Shown here piece by piece: positions 1 through 9,926 of a DNA stretch of 64,000 bases (position 1 is the stretch's first letter; the number at the start of each line of letters is the position of its first letter). The DNA is from Devosia epidermidihirudinis. GTDB taxonomy: Bacteria > Pseudomonadota > Alphaproteobacteria > Rhizobiales > Devosiaceae. The notes under the pieces were generated by a model, which saw only the letters and a program-made list of their open reading frames with translations, made no database searches and was not told the origin of the DNA. The position numbers and the translations under genes are program-made. The DNA is taken from NCBI RefSeq assembly GCF_000971295.1, contig NZ_LANJ01000011.1:496001-560000 (forward strand). Reading direction: 5' to 3'.

Positions 1-79
1 GATTGAGCAGATCCGGATCGGCAAATTTGTAGCCAAGCCGGAACTGCAGTTTTTCATGATTGCGAACGGCACGGCTCAC
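1..79 (-). CDS. rnc: Ribonuclease III, N-terminal fragment (runs off the window)
   Basis: The first 26 codons read from a GTG start at 79 and continue past the left edge. The residues include LQFRLGYKFADPDLLN, which matches the usual N-terminal helix of RNase III, the double-strand-specific endonuclease that processes rRNA precursors. The GTG start overlaps the TGA stop of lepB by four bases (GTGA), so the two genes are translationally coupled, and lepB-rnc is a widespread bacterial order. The catalytic and dsRNA-binding domains lie outside the window, so identification rests on this short stretch and the context. Confidence 0.8.
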   Translation of the reverse strand, partial: MSRAVRNHEKLQFRLGYKFADPDLLN

Positions 80-900
80 GGTGTGGTCGTCGTATGATAG
101 GGCACGTTGGAATCGACGCCCTGGAACATACGATCCCAGCGCACATTGGCTGGCCACTGCCAGATCTGCCAGGGTGGCAGATTGTCCTTGATCGAGAAGA
201 AGCGCGCCTCTGCCTTGGCAATGAGGTTTACGGCGGGCACGTAGCCAACCTGGCTCAGCACACGGCTATCAGCCGAGCGGTCGCGGTTGTCGCCCATCAT
301 GAAGTAATGGCCGGCAGGAACGACATACTCAGCGGTGTTGTCGAGCGGCTGATCGTCCGAGATTTCCTGGATGATGTGGGTCGTGCCTTCAGGGAAGGTC
401 TCGCGATAGACGGTCACCTCGACGGTGCGGTTTTCGCTATCGGTGTCCTGTGCCTTGCCGAGTTCTTCACGCTCTACCATCACGTCATTGATGTAAAGGC
501 GGCCAGCCTTCATCTGGATGCGGTCGCCTGGCAGGCCAACGATGCGCTTGATGTATTCGATGTTCTGCGGAACCGGACGGAACACGGCGATATCGCCACG
601 GTTCGGGTCCCGGCCAAAAATGCGGTTGCTGATCGGCAGCTCGAAATCGAGCGCCGAGAAATCGCCATAGCGACCCAGCGAGAACGAGTGCTTGCCGTAA
701 CCCCAGACGAATTTATTGGCTACGAAATAGTCGCCGATCATCAGGGTCTGCTGCATCGAGGCCGTGGGGATCGAAAACGGCTGATAGAGAAACGAGCGCA
801 GTACGATGGCGATGAGAAGCGCCTCGACAACAACGACAATGGTTTCAACCCATTCGTTGGCCGCAGACTTCTTGGCAGACTTTTTAACGGACTGGCTCAT
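76..900 (-). CDS. lepB: Signal peptidase I
   Basis: Membrane-bound serine protease (family S26, 274 aa) that removes signal peptides from exported proteins at the outer face of the inner membrane. After a Lys-rich cytoplasmic start, residues about 20-38 form one membrane anchor. The nucleophile is Ser48 in the PTASMQQTL box. The general-base lysine lies in the YIKRIVGLPGD box near residue 118, and the late GDNRDRSADSR box is also present. The gene sits between acpS (30 bp upstream) and rnc (4-bp overlap downstream), so an acpS-lepB-rnc transcription unit is likely. Length and motifs are ordinary for alphaproteobacteria. Confidence 0.96.
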   Translation of the reverse strand: MSQSVKKSAKKSAANEWVETIVVVVEALLIAIVLRSFLYQPFSIPTASMQQTLMIGDYFVANKFVWGYGKHSFSLGRYGDFSALDFELPISNRIFGRDPNRGDIAVFRPVPQNIEYIKRIVGLPGDRIQMKAGRLYINDVMVEREELGKAQDTDSENRTVEVTVYRETFPEGTTHIIQEISDDQPLDNTAEYVVPAGHYFMMGDNRDRSADSRVLSQVGYVPAVNLIAKAEARFFSIKDNLPPWQIWQWPANVRWDRMFQGVDSNVPYHTTTTP

Positions 901-930
901 GGGATTCCCCGGAAAGGTAGCGCGGCAGCG

Positions 931-1350
931 TTAGACAGTTGCAGTGGCCGGGTCAATCGGCAGCACTTCAATGATCACGAAGGCCTGGGCCAGGCCTGCA
1001 TCATCTGTAATGGTCAAATGAATGTGGGGCGTGTAGCCCGCAGGCACAAGTCGAGCCAGCGCCGCAGCGGCACCGTTGGTCAAATTCATGGTCGGTTTGC
1101 CCGATGGCAGGTTCACCACGCCCATGTCGCGCCAATAAACGCCAGAACTAAGGCCAGTGCCAAGTGCCTTGGAACACGCCTCTTTTGCAGCGAACCGCTT
1201 GGCATAAGACGCCGCCCGCTGCGCCCGACGATCAGACTTGCGCCTCTCCAGCTCGGTAAAGCAGCGATGGGTAAACCGCTCGCCGTATTTCTCCAGCGTC
1301 TGCTCAACGCGGCCAATCTGGCAAAGATCAGAACCCAGACCAACGATCAT
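931..1350 (-). CDS. acpS: Holo-[acyl-carrier-protein] synthase
   Basis: A 139-aa phosphopantetheinyl transferase that moves the 4'-phosphopantetheine arm of CoA onto apo-ACP, making it active for fatty acid synthesis. The N-terminal [15 protein letters not shown] box carries the Mg-binding Asp, and the [15 protein letters not shown] box carries the second metal/CoA-binding Glu; both are characteristic of the family. The ATG at 1350 is preceded by a GGAG about 8 bases upstream. It lies directly upstream of lepB, a common alphaproteobacterial neighbourhood. The roughly 250 bp separating it from pyrE contain a palindromic repeat, so its promoter is probably there. Confidence 0.95.
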   Translation of the reverse strand: MIVGLGSDLCQIGRVEQTLEKYGERFTHRCFTELERRKSDRRAQRAASYAKRFAAKEACSKALGTGLSSGVYWRDMGVVNLPSGKPTMNLTNGAAAALARLVPAGYTPHIHLTITDDAGLAQAFVIIEVLPIDPATATV

Positions 1351-1452
1351 CGACAGGCTCCGATTTTGTTGAGGGGATAAGCAGACCTAACCTGTAGCGA
1401 GTAGGAACCAAATTGGGAATTCGACACGATCTCGCCCAGCGCACCGCCCGTG

Positions 1453-1581
1453 CTCCCTCGCCCCTGAGAGGAGAGGGTTGGGGTGAGGGGTTCAGAGATC
1501 GGGAAAGCCAACTTGCGCCCCTTAAACGCTGAACCCCTCACCCGCCGCAAGGCGGCGACCTCTCCCCTCAGGGGAGAGGTG
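1453..1581. repeat. Intergenic palindromic repeat (CCCCTCACCC type)
   Basis: The acpS-pyrE gap contains two inverted modules. A GGTTGGGGTGAGGGGTTCAG segment is answered about 50 bp later by CTGAACCCCTCACCC. The outer flanks, CCCCTGAGAGGAGAGGG and CTCTCCCCTCAGGGGAGAGG, are themselves palindromic. No coding sequence is credible here. Extragenic repeats of this composition are common in Hyphomicrobiales. It could fold as an RNA hairpin and act as a transcription boundary between pyrE and acpS. Confidence 0.7.
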
Positions 1582-1600
1582 CGAAAGGCGAAATCGTGGC

Positions 1601-2194
1601 TCACTTCACACCCTGAATGCCACGGCTGCCGGGCTTTACGGCCGGAATGGCAGCCAGCTCGGGTGGCAACTGGTCGGCTGGGTAAGCCGGAACCTTAAAC
1701 TCGATCAGCGACACCAGCGGCACGCCCACATCGGCCTCGCCGCCAGACCGGTCGATCAGGCAGGCTGCGGCGACCACATTGGCGCCGATGGCGCGCAGGG
1801 CTTCCACGCATTCGCGGATCGACAGACCGGTCGAAACGATGTCCTCGACCACGATCACCTTGTCGTCAGGGCTGATCTCGAAACCACGACGCAGCTCGAA
1901 CTTGCCGTCGACGCGCTCGGTGTAAAGCGCTGGCAGGTTAAGGTGACGGGCGGTTTCGTAGCCGGGGATAATGCCGCCGATGGCAGGCGAGACAACCTTG
2001 GTCACATCGCCAAAGCCATCTGCCTTGATCTTCTCGGCCAGCGCCTTGCAGAGCTTTTCGGTCTGCGCGGCATACTGGAACACCTTGGCCTTCTGCAGGA
2101 AGACTGGCGAGCGCAGGCCTGAGGACAGGATGAAATGGCCTTCGAGCATTGCTCCACACTCGCGGAACACCGCTAGAACTTCATCCTTGGTCAT
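1601..2194 (-). CDS. pyrE: Orotate phosphoribosyltransferase
   Basis: Transfers the ribose-5-phosphate of PRPP to orotate to give OMP in de novo pyrimidine synthesis (197 aa from the chosen start). The PRPP-binding loop [12 protein letters not shown] is intact, and the N-terminal [20 protein letters not shown] is typical of the family. An ATG at 2215 is in frame, but the start at 2194 has a GGAG 8 bases upstream and gives the usual N-terminus [10 protein letters not shown]. With this start the gene overlaps the 3' end of rsh by 14 bases, implying coupling to the stringent-response gene. Confidence 0.95.
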   Translation of the reverse strand: MTKDEVLAVFRECGAMLEGHFILSSGLRSPVFLQKAKVFQYAAQTEKLCKALAEKIKADGFGDVTKVVSPAIGGIIPGYETARHLNLPALYTERVDGKFELRRGFEISPDDKVIVVEDIVSTGLSIRECVEALRAIGANVVAAACLIDRSGGEADVGVPLVSLIEFKVPAYPADQLPPELAAIPAVKPGSRGIQGVK

Positions 2195-4469
2195 CTGCAT
2201 ATCTCCGATCGACATTGCCGTCCCATTCGAGGCGGGAAATCATCCCCGCTTCGCGGACGCTGGCACGTTGCACCGACGACAGGCCGGGGCTCAGTTTGAG
2301 CGTTGCCAGAACATCGGTCAGTTGCGCAAGGTCGCGCACCTCGATTTCGAAGATCATCTGGTGAAAGTCGGGTGAGATCATCCGCATCACCAGATTATTG
2401 ATGTTCGCCTCGCACGAGGCAATGGCCGAGGAGATCTGGGCCAGCGAGCCCGGCTTGTTGACCGATTCCATGGTGATGACGGTCGCATAAAGCTGATCGT
2501 CGCCGCTTTTGATGTTCCAGCGCACATCGACCCAGGCCACGTCGCTGTCGTGCAGATCGATCAGCGCGTCGGAATGGATCGGATAGACCATGAGCGGATG
2601 TTCGGGCTGCAGGATGCCAACAAGACGGTCCCCCGGCACCACGCCTTCCGACGAGATCGTCACCGGCATGTGGAAGTCGAGCTTGTTCAAAGCCGCCTGT
2701 GCGCGCGAGCCGGCACGCTGCCCACCCGGCACGCGGAAGCGGAACAGATCGGTGGCGCGCAGGGCGAACCAGCCGTCAGCGGTATCGGCAACCGGCAGGT
2801 CGAGTTTGCGGCGACGCTTGCGCAGGCCTTTGATCTTGGCCAGCTCGGTCGCCATTGGCTCGGAGCCAATCTTGCCCTCTCCGACCGCGATCATCAGGTC
2901 ACGCCGGTTGGACATGCCAAGAGCCTCGGCCAGCGCCTTGGCTTCGCTCTCGTCCAGCATCACGCCTTCGCGCTCCAGCATCATGGAGAGCACATGCTCG
3001 CCCAGTGCCATCGCACGCTGGGTGGTGGCGTGACGCACCGAACGGCGGATGGCCGCGCGGGCCTTGCCGGTGGCCGCAATGCCGATCCAGTTGGATGGCG
3101 GCATGTGGTTCTGGTCGCGGATGATTTCGACTTCGTCGCCGCTGCGCAGCTGGGTCACCAGCGGCAGGATGGCGCCATTGATCTTGGCGCCGACGCAGGT
3201 GTCGCCAATGTCGGTGTGCAGGGCATAGGCAAAGTCGATCGGCGTCGCGCCACGCGGCAGCGCAATCAGCCGCCCGCGTGGGGTGAAGCAGAACACCTGA
3301 TCCTGGAACAGCTCCAGCTTGGTGTATTCGAGGAAATCCTCGGTCGAGGAATTGCCCGTTGTCAGGTGCTCAATGGTGGAGCGCAGCGAGCCATAGGCGT
3401 GCGACTCGTTCTCGATGCGGCTGAGGTCGGCCGATGCACCATCTTTATAGAGCGCGTGCGCCGCGATGCCGACTTCGGCGATGCGATCCATTTCCTCGGT
3501 GCGGATCTGCAGTTCCGCGCGCTGGCGGCCGGGGCCGACAATGGTGGTGTGGATCGATTGATAATCGTTATGCTTGGGGACCGAGATATAGTCCTTGAAC
3601 CGCCCGGGCACGACCTTCCACTTGGTGTGGACCACGCCGACCGTGTGATAGCACTCGGCCACCGAGCCGACGATGACGCGGAAGCCGATGATATCGGACA
3701 GTTGCTCCAGCGCGATGGATTTACGCTCGATCTTGTTGAAGATCGAGAACGGCGATTTCAGCCGCGCCTTGACCCGCGCCGTAATGCCTTCTGCGGCAAG
3801 GCGCTCGGTCAGCTCCTTGGAAATGGTCGAGATCGTCTCGTGATACTCGGCCTGCATTTCGTCGAGGCGCGCGGTGATCGCCTCATAGTGATCCGGCTGC
3901 AGGATCTTAAACGAGATGTTTTCCAGCTCGTTGCGCATGTCCTGCATACCCATGCGCCCGGCCAGCGGGGCATAGATATCCATGGTTTCCTGTGCAATGC
4001 GGCTGCGCTTTTCAGGCGGCATGTATTGCAGGGTGCGCATATTGTGCAGGCGGTCGGCGAGCTTGACCAGCAGCACGCGCACGTCCTGGCTGATCGCCAG
4101 CAGCAGCTTGCGCAGGTTTTCCGCCTGCGCTTCCTCGCGCGACACCAGGTTCAGCCGCTCGATCTTGGTCAGCCCGTCGACAATCGCGCCGATTTCCGGC
4201 CCGAACAGCTGATCGATTTCCGCCCGCGTCGCGTCGGTGTCCTCGATGGTGTCGTGCAGCAGCCCCACGGCAATCGAAGCGTCATCGAGCTTGAGCTCGG
4301 TCAGAATAGCGGCAACTTCGAGCGGATGATTGAAGTATGGATCGCCAGACGCGCGTTTCTGCGAGCCATGCTTCTGCATGGCGTACACATAGGCCTTATT
4401 CAACAGGTCTTCGTCGACGTTCGGGTTATAGGCCTGAACGCGTTCGACGAGTTCGTACTGACGCATCAT
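2181..4469 (-). CDS. rsh: Bifunctional (p)ppGpp synthetase/hydrolase, RelA/SpoT homologue
   Basis: Cytosolic enzyme (762 aa) that makes and destroys the alarmone (p)ppGpp. The HD-type hydrolase domain is intact ([11 protein letters not shown] and LLHDTIEDT, residues about 45-75), as is the synthetase domain ([19 protein letters not shown] to [11 protein letters not shown], about 235-330), so both activities are expected. A TGS domain follows ([20 protein letters not shown], about 395-455) and an ACT domain ends the protein. Alphaproteobacteria normally carry one such long Rsh. It is followed by pyrE (14-bp overlap) and preceded by a 391-bp gap and then rpoZ. No clear Shine-Dalgarno sequence is seen before the ATG. 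Confidence 0.96.
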   Translation of the reverse strand: MMRQYELVERVQAYNPNVDEDLLNKAYVYAMQKHGSQKRASGDPYFNHPLEVAAILTELKLDDASIAVGLLHDTIEDTDATRAEIDQLFGPEIGAIVDGLTKIERLNLVSREEAQAENLRKLLLAISQDVRVLLVKLADRLHNMRTLQYMPPEKRSRIAQETMDIYAPLAGRMGMQDMRNELENISFKILQPDHYEAITARLDEMQAEYHETISTISKELTERLAAEGITARVKARLKSPFSIFNKIERKSIALEQLSDIIGFRVIVGSVAECYHTVGVVHTKWKVVPGRFKDYISVPKHNDYQSIHTTIVGPGRQRAELQIRTEEMDRIAEVGIAAHALYKDGASADLSRIENESHAYGSLRSTIEHLTTGNSSTEDFLEYTKLELFQDQVFCFTPRGRLIALPRGATPIDFAYALHTDIGDTCVGAKINGAILPLVTQLRSGDEVEIIRDQNHMPPSNWIGIAATGKARAAIRRSVRHATTQRAMALGEHVLSMMLEREGVMLDESEAKALAEALGMSNRRDLMIAVGEGKIGSEPMATELAKIKGLRKRRRKLDLPVADTADGWFALRATDLFRFRVPGGQRAGSRAQAALNKLDFHMPVTISSEGVVPGDRLVGILQPEHPLMVYPIHSDALIDLHDSDVAWVDVRWNIKSGDDQLYATVITMESVNKPGSLAQISSAIASCEANINNLVMRMISPDFHQMIFEIEVRDLAQLTDVLATLKLSPGLSSVQRASVREAGMISRLEWDGNVDRRYADDQG

Positions 4470-4601
4470 GGGGGGATAGCCGCTTCGCTCGTATGAACAA
4501 ACTTAGCGCTTTGAAAGAAAATGGGAAAGGTTCAGCCGGGAACTATTTCGGGATGATGGTCTGCCGCAGACGCATGTCACCATTGCTCGCCTCACCCACG
4601 G

Positions 4602-4706
4602 GTCACCCAGGCCTTGAGCCGGGGCCCATCTCGAGATCACACCACAGCCGCGATATGGGCCGAGCAACCATCGCAGGATGGATCCCGGCTCAAGGCCGGG
4701 ATGACA
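4602..4706 (-). repeat. 105-bp bipartite palindromic element, copy 1
   Basis: Read on the minus strand, the element starts TGTCATCCCGGCCTTGAGCC, passes through GGGATCCATCCTG and CATCTCGAGATGG, and ends in GGGTGACC. Each end is a short palindrome around GGCTCAAGGCC. A second copy of identical length lies in the opposite orientation at 20174-20278. It occupies most of the 391-bp rsh-rpoZ gap. No protein-coding content is seen. Confidence 0.75.
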
Positions 4707-4799
4707 CCGAGATTGGGGTCAGCTCGGAGTGTGCCCCAAACCCGATGGGTCCCTCCCCCCTATCAGGGAGAGACTACAAGGGGGTACTCCGATCCCCCC

Positions 4800-4835
4800 C
4801 CAAAAACAAAACACCCCCGGCTCGCGCCGAGGGTG
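4800..4835 (-). terminator. Intrinsic terminator of rpoZ
   Basis: On the minus strand, directly after the rpoZ stop, a GC-rich hairpin (CACCCTCGGC, loop GCGA, GCCGGGGGTG) is followed by TTTTGTTTTTG. The stem and T-tract orientation fit termination of rpoZ transcription. Confidence 0.8.
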
Positions 4836-4860
4836 CTGAATTCTCCCAACCGATCAGCGA

Positions 4861-5226
4861 TCAGTCGTCGCGGCGTTCTGGTGGAGCAAGGCTCTCGATG
4901 CCGCGCAGCAGTTCTTCTTCGCTCATGGTGTCGAAGTTCAGCGAATCGTCGTCGCCGTTTTCGATCAGTGGAGCGGCGTGCTCTTCTGGCTCGTCGACTT
5001 CGACATACTTCTGCAGCGAGTGGATCAGGTCTTCGCGCAGATCGTCTGGCGAGATAGCGCCGTCGCCAATTTCGCGCAGCGCCACAACGGGGTTCTTGTC
5101 GTTGTCACGCGCAACAGTGATCTGTGCGCCGGAGGAAATCATGCGCGCGCGGTGAGCGGCCATGAGAACGAGATCGAAGCGGTTGTCGATCTTTTCAATG
5201 CAGTCTTCAACGGTGACGCGGGCCAC
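4861..5226 (-). CDS. rpoZ: DNA-directed RNA polymerase subunit omega
   Basis: Small RNA polymerase subunit (121 aa) that helps fold and assemble the beta' subunit and, in many proteobacteria, contributes to (p)ppGpp binding. The N-terminal box [20 protein letters not shown] and the helix [14 protein letters not shown] are diagnostic. The frame stays open to a TTG at 5238, but GGAG lies six bases before the GTG at 5226, which gives the canonical N-terminus, so GTG is chosen. The C-terminal half is long and acidic ([15 protein letters not shown]), as usual in this group. The rpoZ-rsh neighbourhood is conserved. Confidence 0.95.
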   Translation of the reverse strand: MARVTVEDCIEKIDNRFDLVLMAAHRARMISSGAQITVARDNDKNPVVALREIGDGAISPDDLREDLIHSLQKYVEVDEPEEHAAPLIENGDDDSLNFDTMSEEELLRGIESLAPPERRDD

Positions 5227-5472
5227 GAACGTCTCCAAAATCTTATGGAATGAACCCTTCCCTTATACCACAGGTTCGGCGGGCACAAGGTTTGGTGCGC
5301 CCTGCCCGCGAGGAAACCATAAATAGGCATTCAGACCTTGTCCGACTTGCCTCCATTCCTAAAAACGTGCGAATAGCGAAGTTAAAGTAAGGTTTTGGGA
5401 ACCTATATTTTGCGCGGGCGCGGCGCGGGGGCAGCGTAGTGAGCGGTGTACCGCCCGGAGTTATTTCAAAAA

Positions 5473-6051
5473 ATGCCAATCGATCCGAGGGAAAAGATCG
5501 TTCTATTCATTGATGGGGCCAATCTCTACGCCACATCAAAGGCGATCGGAATAGACATCGATTACAGGCGCTTACTGGCCGAATTCAATGCGAAGGCCTA
5601 CATGCTACGCGCCAATTACTATACGGCGTTGGTTGAAGACCAGGAATACTCCTCTATCCGCCCGCTGATTGACTGGCTGGACTACAATGGCTTCACCGTC
5701 ATTACCAAGCCTGCCAAGGAATTCACCGACGCAACCGGCCGCCGTAAGGTCAAAGGCAACATGGACATCGAGCTTTGCGTCGATGCCCTCGAGTTGGCCC
5801 CCTACTACGATCACATGGTCTTGTTCTCTGGCGATGGCGATTTCACCGCCCTGGTCGCCGCGCTCCAGCGCAAAGGCAAGCGCGTCACCGTCGTCTCGAC
5901 GCTCACCACCTCCACCCCGATGATCTCCGACGATCTGCGCCGTCAGGCCGATTTCTTCATCGACGTCGCTGATCTCTCCAAAACCGTTGGCCGTCCACCA
6001 AGCACCCGCCCAGTCGTCGCGCCCGTGCCGGTTCCTGCCACGGAAGAGTAA
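5473..6051 (+). CDS. NYN-domain (LabA/DUF88-type) RNase-like protein
   Basis: A 192-aa PIN-like NYN protein. Three acidic motifs that would bind metal in the active site are visible: VLFIDGANLY (residues about 10-19), KGNMDIELCVDALE (about 97-110) and LFSGDGDFTALV (about 117-128). The family is predicted to cut RNA, and members are widespread in alphaproteobacteria without a settled substrate. A GTG at 5446 extends the frame by nine codons, but the ATG at 5473, with CGGAG 12 bases upstream, gives the usual short N-terminus. It is transcribed divergently from rpoZ. The C-terminal 20 residues are Pro/Val-rich and probably disordered. Confidence 0.85.
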   Translation: MPIDPREKIVLFIDGANLYATSKAIGIDIDYRRLLAEFNAKAYMLRANYYTALVEDQEYSSIRPLIDWLDYNGFTVITKPAKEFTDATGRRKVKGNMDIELCVDALELAPYYDHMVLFSGDGDFTALVAALQRKGKRVTVVSTLTTSTPMISDDLRRQADFFIDVADLSKTVGRPPSTRPVVAPVPVPATEE

Positions 6052-6100
6052 GCCGCGAGGCGACGAACTCTAGGACCCGCCCCAGTCTCACCACACACCA

Positions 6101-6186
6101 ACGCCTCCCGCGGACTTGATCTGCGGGCCACTGGCCGTATGCGCAATGTGGAGAGAAACCCCACGGATCACGTCCGTGGGTAGCGA
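6101..6186. repeat. Palindromic repeat, GGACTTGATC family, copy 1
   Basis: The gap between the NYN gene and smpB (about 180 bp) contains GCGGACTTGATCTGCGGG, answered by CCACGGATCACGTCCGTGGG. The same layout recurs at 57451-57535. The two arms form an imperfect inverted repeat. There is no coding content. Confidence 0.6.
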
Positions 6187-6234
6187 TGTGGGCGCAGGAG
6201 ACGTAGAGGCAAGCCCGCCGATACGGGCACCACT

Positions 6235-6732
6235 TTACCCCCGACCGCCTTCTTTCATGATGCGGGACTTGTCGCGGTTCCAGTCGCGATTGCGCTCGGT
6301 TTCGCGCTTGTCATAGTTCTTCTTGCCCTTGCCGATACCGATCAGCACCTTGGCGCGGCCCTGGTCGTTGAAGAACAACTTGAGCGGCACGATGGTATTG
6401 CCGGCGCGCGACACTTCTTGATCGAGATGAGCCAGCTGTTTGCGCGACACGAGGAGTTTGCGCGGACGGCGTTCCTCGTGATTGAAGCGGTTGGCTTGCA
6501 GATATTCTGGAATATGCGCGTTGATCAGCCACAGCTCGCCACGTTCCGGCGAAGCGTAGGATTCGGTGATCTGGGCTTTGCCCAGGCGCAGCGACTTGAC
6601 CTCGGTGCCGGTCAGCACAAGGCCGGCTTCCATGGTCTCGCCAATTTCATAATCGTACCGCGAGCGACGGTTTTCAGCCACGAGTCCGTGGCTGATCACA
6701 CCGTTCTTGGATTTGTCGTTCTTGCTTGCCAT
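6235..6732 (-). CDS. smpB: SsrA-binding protein SmpB
   Basis: Binds tmRNA and brings it to stalled ribosomes for trans-translation (165 aa). The oligonucleotide-binding core is intact: [38 protein letters not shown] and [12 protein letters not shown]. So is the basic C-terminal tail that enters the mRNA channel ([20 protein letters not shown]). The frame is open further upstream, but the ATG at 6732, five bases after the dapA stop, gives the normal start [11 protein letters not shown]. The pair dapA-smpB is a conserved alphaproteobacterial order and is probably one operon. Confidence 0.96.
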   Translation of the reverse strand: MASKNDKSKNGVISHGLVAENRRSRYDYEIGETMEAGLVLTGTEVKSLRLGKAQITESYASPERGELWLINAHIPEYLQANRFNHEERRPRKLLVSRKQLAHLDQEVSRAGNTIVPLKLFFNDQGRAKVLIGIGKGKKNYDKRETERNRDWNRDKSRIMKEGGRG

Positions 6733-6737
6733 ACGAC

Positions 6738-7613
6738 TTAGATAAGACCTGCGTGGGATAATGCAAAGTCCACCGCGTCCTGCGTTGCCTTGGCGACGGG
6801 CACCAGTGGCAGGCGCAGCTCGTTGGTGCACAGGTTCAGACGGTTGGCGGCATACTTTACAGCGGTTGGGTTTGGCTCGAGGAACAGGTTCTTGTGCAAG
6901 TGCACAAGCTTGTCCTGCACGGCGAGCGCGCCCTTGAAGTCACCAGCCAGCGACAGCTCCTGCATCTGCGAGCAGAGGCGCGGCGCGATGTTGGAGGTCA
7001 CCGAGATACAGCCGTGGCCGCCATGCGCGTTGAAGGCGAGCGCGGTAATGTCCTCGCCCGACAGCAGGATGAAGTCATGGCCCAGCTTGTCGCGCTGCAG
7101 GCTGGTGCGACCCAGATCTGCCGTCGCGTCCTTGACGCCGATGATGTTGGAGTGGGCGTCGCGAAGCCGCGCAATGGTGTCGACGGTGAGGTCGACCACG
7201 GTGCGACCGGGCACGCTGTAGAGAATGACGGGAATGCCCACAGCGCTGGCGACAGCCGAGAAATGCTGGAACATGCCCTCCTGATTGGGCTTGTTGTAAT
7301 AGGGCACGATGGACAACACGGCGTCCGCGCCAGCCTCTTCGGCGAACTTGGCCAGCGAGACGGCTTCGGCGGTCGAGTTGGACCCTGCCCCGGCAATCAC
7401 AGGCACGCGCTTGTTGGCGACTTCGATAGCGATTTCGACAACGCGGCGGTGCTCTTCGTGGCTCACGGTCGGGCTTTCGCCGGTCGTGCCAACGGGCACA
7501 AGACCATGTGTGCCTTCAGCAATTTGCCAATCGACGAAACGCGCGAAGGCTTTCTCATCCACGGCCCCGTCAGCGAATGGGGTAATGAGAGCCGTGATGG
7601 ATCCTCGCAGCAT
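6738..7613 (-). CDS. dapA: 4-hydroxy-tetrahydrodipicolinate synthase
   Basis: Class I aldolase-like enzyme (291 aa) that condenses pyruvate with aspartate semialdehyde, the first committed step of lysine and diaminopimelate synthesis. The Schiff-base lysine lies in [11 protein letters not shown] (about residue 161), the active-site tyrosine in [13 protein letters not shown] (about 133), and the substrate-binding GTTGES is near residue 43. The length is standard. It is the first gene of a dapA-smpB unit. The 246-bp gap to the divergent transglycosylase gene holds promoters for both directions. Confidence 0.96.
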   Translation of the reverse strand: MLRGSITALITPFADGAVDEKAFARFVDWQIAEGTHGLVPVGTTGESPTVSHEEHRRVVEIAIEVANKRVPVIAGAGSNSTAEAVSLAKFAEEAGADAVLSIVPYYNKPNQEGMFQHFSAVASAVGIPVILYSVPGRTVVDLTVDTIARLRDAHSNIIGVKDATADLGRTSLQRDKLGHDFILLSGEDITALAFNAHGGHGCISVTSNIAPRLCSQMQELSLAGDFKGALAVQDKLVHLHKNLFLEPNPTAVKYAANRLNLCTNELRLPLVPVAKATQDAVDFALSHAGLI

Positions 7614-7859
7614 TTGTCACATATTCCTATTTAGGCGCCACAGTTCAGCCGTGGCGAGATGGCATAAGGCGGCCAATGAGCAGCCCTTTTAATGGGGCGC
7701 ACCATACTTTCAGTTGCTCGTCATCACAACGCTTTGTTGAATGGACCAGCAAGCAGTTTCGCTCAGCAACCTAACGTTTACCCTGCGGGGTTAGGGTTAG
7801 GTTAACCGCAAGGATGGGGGCCCTTGCTGGATTTGTAGAGCGTACCAGCAGGACGGAAT

Positions 7860-9884
7860 ATGCACGGTTTACTCCGCGCTGGCGTCATCGCGGCGATGCT
7901 GGGTCTAGTGACACCAGCCCCCTTCGCGCCCATGACTGCCAATGACAGTATCGACACCACCACGACCGGCTCGATCACGCCGCGCGACGGTACGCCTGCG
8001 CCTGAGTCGAAGGGTTCAGCGGCGTTCCGCTCGGCCCTCACCGAGCTCAAGGATGGTGACGCGGCCACTGCCTATGCCTTGGCGCGGAGCCTGCCAGACG
8101 CTGTCGAACGTCGCACCATTCAGTGGGCCGCCATCTATTTCAATCCCGGCAAGATCGACTATGCGACCGTCGCGCGCTTTGCCGCAGACGCGCCAGATTA
8201 TGCCGCCCCGAGCATTTACCGGACCCGCATAGAACAATCGCTGAGCAAGACCGATGCGGTTGCCGCCGACATCGTCAAAGCACTGGGCGACGCCACGCCG
8301 AACACCGTCGATGCGCAGATCATGCTCGCCATCGCCGAGCTCGACAGCGGCCATAAGGACAAAGCCACGGTGATGGCGCGTCGCCTGTGGATCGACAATT
8401 TCCTTACCGAGCAGCAGGAGATTCTGGTCCGCGATAAGCTCGGCGCTCTGCTGGATCACGACAGCCATTGGGCCCGCGCCATCCATCTGATGATGCATGA
8501 TCGCGCCAAAGCCAGCGAGCGCCTGCTCGAATTCCTCACGCCCGCCCAGAAGTCGCTTGTCGTCGCCCGTGCCGCCGTGTCGCGCAACGATGACAATGCC
8601 AAGGCGCTGCTCGACAAGGTCGACAAATCCCAGCAGGCCAATCCGGTTTTCATTTTCTCGCGCGCCCAGCGGGCCCGCCAGTTCCAGCTGTGGCAGAGCG
8701 CCGTCGATTGGCTGGCCAAGGCCCCCGCCGAGCTGCCTGATTCCGAAGAGTGGTGGTATGAGCGCCGCGCCCTGGTGCGTCAGCTGCTCAATGTCGGCGA
8801 ACCCGCCCTCGCCTACAAGGCAGCCGCTGGTTACACCAAGGGCCCCGATGGGCGTCTGGTCGATGCCCATTTCCATGCCGGCTGGATCGCCCTCTCGTTC
8901 CTCAACGACGCAGCCTCTGCCAAAAAGCACTTCGCTGCCATGGCTGCGCTCTCGACCCTGCCCGACACCATCACCCAGTCCAATTACTGGCTGGCCCGGG
9001 CCGAACTGAAGCTGGGCAACAAGACTGCCGCTGACGCCGCCTATGCCAAGGCCGCTCGTTACGGCACGGTCTATTATGGCCAGTTGGCCCGCACCGAGCT
9101 CGGCAAAGCCAGCGTCGATCTTCGCCCCCTGCCCGCATGGCAGCAAAGCGAAGCCATTTTCAGCACTCAACCTGTGGTGCGCGCCGTTCGCTTGCTCGCC
9201 GCCAACGGTCAAGCTGCCATGGCTGCGCCCCTGCTGCGCAATTACGGCACCAATCTGCGCGATGGTGCAGATCTGCTGCTGGCCGCACGGCTGGCGCAGG
9301 AAATCGGCGCGCATCACCTGGCAATTGCCATTGCCGGCACTGCAGAACAGCGCGGCACGCCGCTCGACATGTTCAACTTCCCCAAGGATGGCCTGCCGGA
9401 CAGCGCCCAGCTCGCTGCTGACCGCGCAGCCGTCTATGCCATCGCCCGGCAGGAATCGATGTTTCAGATCGATGCGATTTCGCCAGCTGGCGCGCGTGGC
9501 CTGATGCAGCTGATGCCCGGCACGGCGCAGGATGTGGCCAAGCAGGTCGGCGTGGACTATTCCGCCAATCGGCTGGTTAGCGACCCCGCCTACAATGCCC
9601 TTCTCGGCTCAACCTATCTCAACAAACAGTTGCAGCGCTATGGCGGCTCGCTGGCCCTTGCGGCCGCCGCCTACAATGCGGGCCCCGGCAATGCCGACAA
9701 GTGGATTAAAGCCTATGGCGATCCCCGCGCCGACAATGTCGACCCGGTCGTCTGGGTCGAGCTGATCCCCTTCCAGGAGACGCGCACCTATGTGAAGCGC
9801 GTGTTGGGCAATTATCTGGTCTATCGTGAACGACTGGGCGGCGAGCGCACCACCATGCAGCAGGCGCTGCGCACCATTGAGTAG
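7860..9884 (+). CDS. slt: Soluble-type lytic murein transglycosylase
   Basis: A 674-aa periplasmic enzyme that cleaves the MurNAc-GlcNAc bond with formation of 1,6-anhydro-MurNAc. An N-terminal signal segment (MHGLLRAGVIAAMLGLVTPA) is followed by a long alpha-helical superhelix region. The C-terminal SLT domain starts near residue 520. The catalytic Glu is residue 532 in ARQESMF, followed by SPAGARGLMQLMPGTA and AAAAYNAGPGNADKW, all diagnostic. The cleavage products connect functionally with the murQ/nagA recycling genes about 8 kb downstream. The ATG at 7860 is preceded by GGACGGAAT. Confidence 0.93.
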   Translation: MHGLLRAGVIAAMLGLVTPAPFAPMTANDSIDTTTTGSITPRDGTPAPESKGSAAFRSALTELKDGDAATAYALARSLPDAVERRTIQWAAIYFNPGKIDYATVARFAADAPDYAAPSIYRTRIEQSLSKTDAVAADIVKALGDATPNTVDAQIMLAIAELDSGHKDKATVMARRLWIDNFLTEQQEILVRDKLGALLDHDSHWARAIHLMMHDRAKASERLLEFLTPAQKSLVVARAAVSRNDDNAKALLDKVDKSQQANPVFIFSRAQRARQFQLWQSAVDWLAKAPAELPDSEEWWYERRALVRQLLNVGEPALAYKAAAGYTKGPDGRLVDAHFHAGWIALSFLNDAASAKKHFAAMAALSTLPDTITQSNYWLARAELKLGNKTAADAAYAKAARYGTVYYGQLARTELGKASVDLRPLPAWQQSEAIFSTQPVVRAVRLLAANGQAAMAAPLLRNYGTNLRDGADLLLAARLAQEIGAHHLAIAIAGTAEQRGTPLDMFNFPKDGLPDSAQLAADRAAVYAIARQESMFQIDAISPAGARGLMQLMPGTAQDVAKQVGVDYSANRLVSDPAYNALLGSTYLNKQLQRYGGSLALAAAAYNAGPGNADKWIKAYGDPRADNVDPVVWVELIPFQETRTYVKRVLGNYLVYRERLGGERTTMQQALRTIE

Positions 9885-9926
9885 AAGCGCTGAAAAGCAC
9901 TTGAGACGCGGAGTATCCTGCCCCTA

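Noticed and set aside
2550..4496. 648-codon open frame antisense to rsh
   Set aside because: It lies wholly opposite a well-conserved enzyme gene, its product has no recognisable domain, and long antisense frames are expected in GC-rich coding DNA.
4740..4800. C-rich stretch CCCTCCCCCC ... CCCCCCC before the rpoZ terminator
   Set aside because: Low-complexity sequence with a partial resemblance to the repeat at 1453-1581; not enough for a feature.
7790..7804. Telomere-like GGTTAGGGTTAGG run before the transglycosylase gene
   Set aside because: Only two units, in a bacterial intergenic region, and part of a weak AACCTAAC/GTTAGGTT inverted repeat; no sign of a chromosome end.
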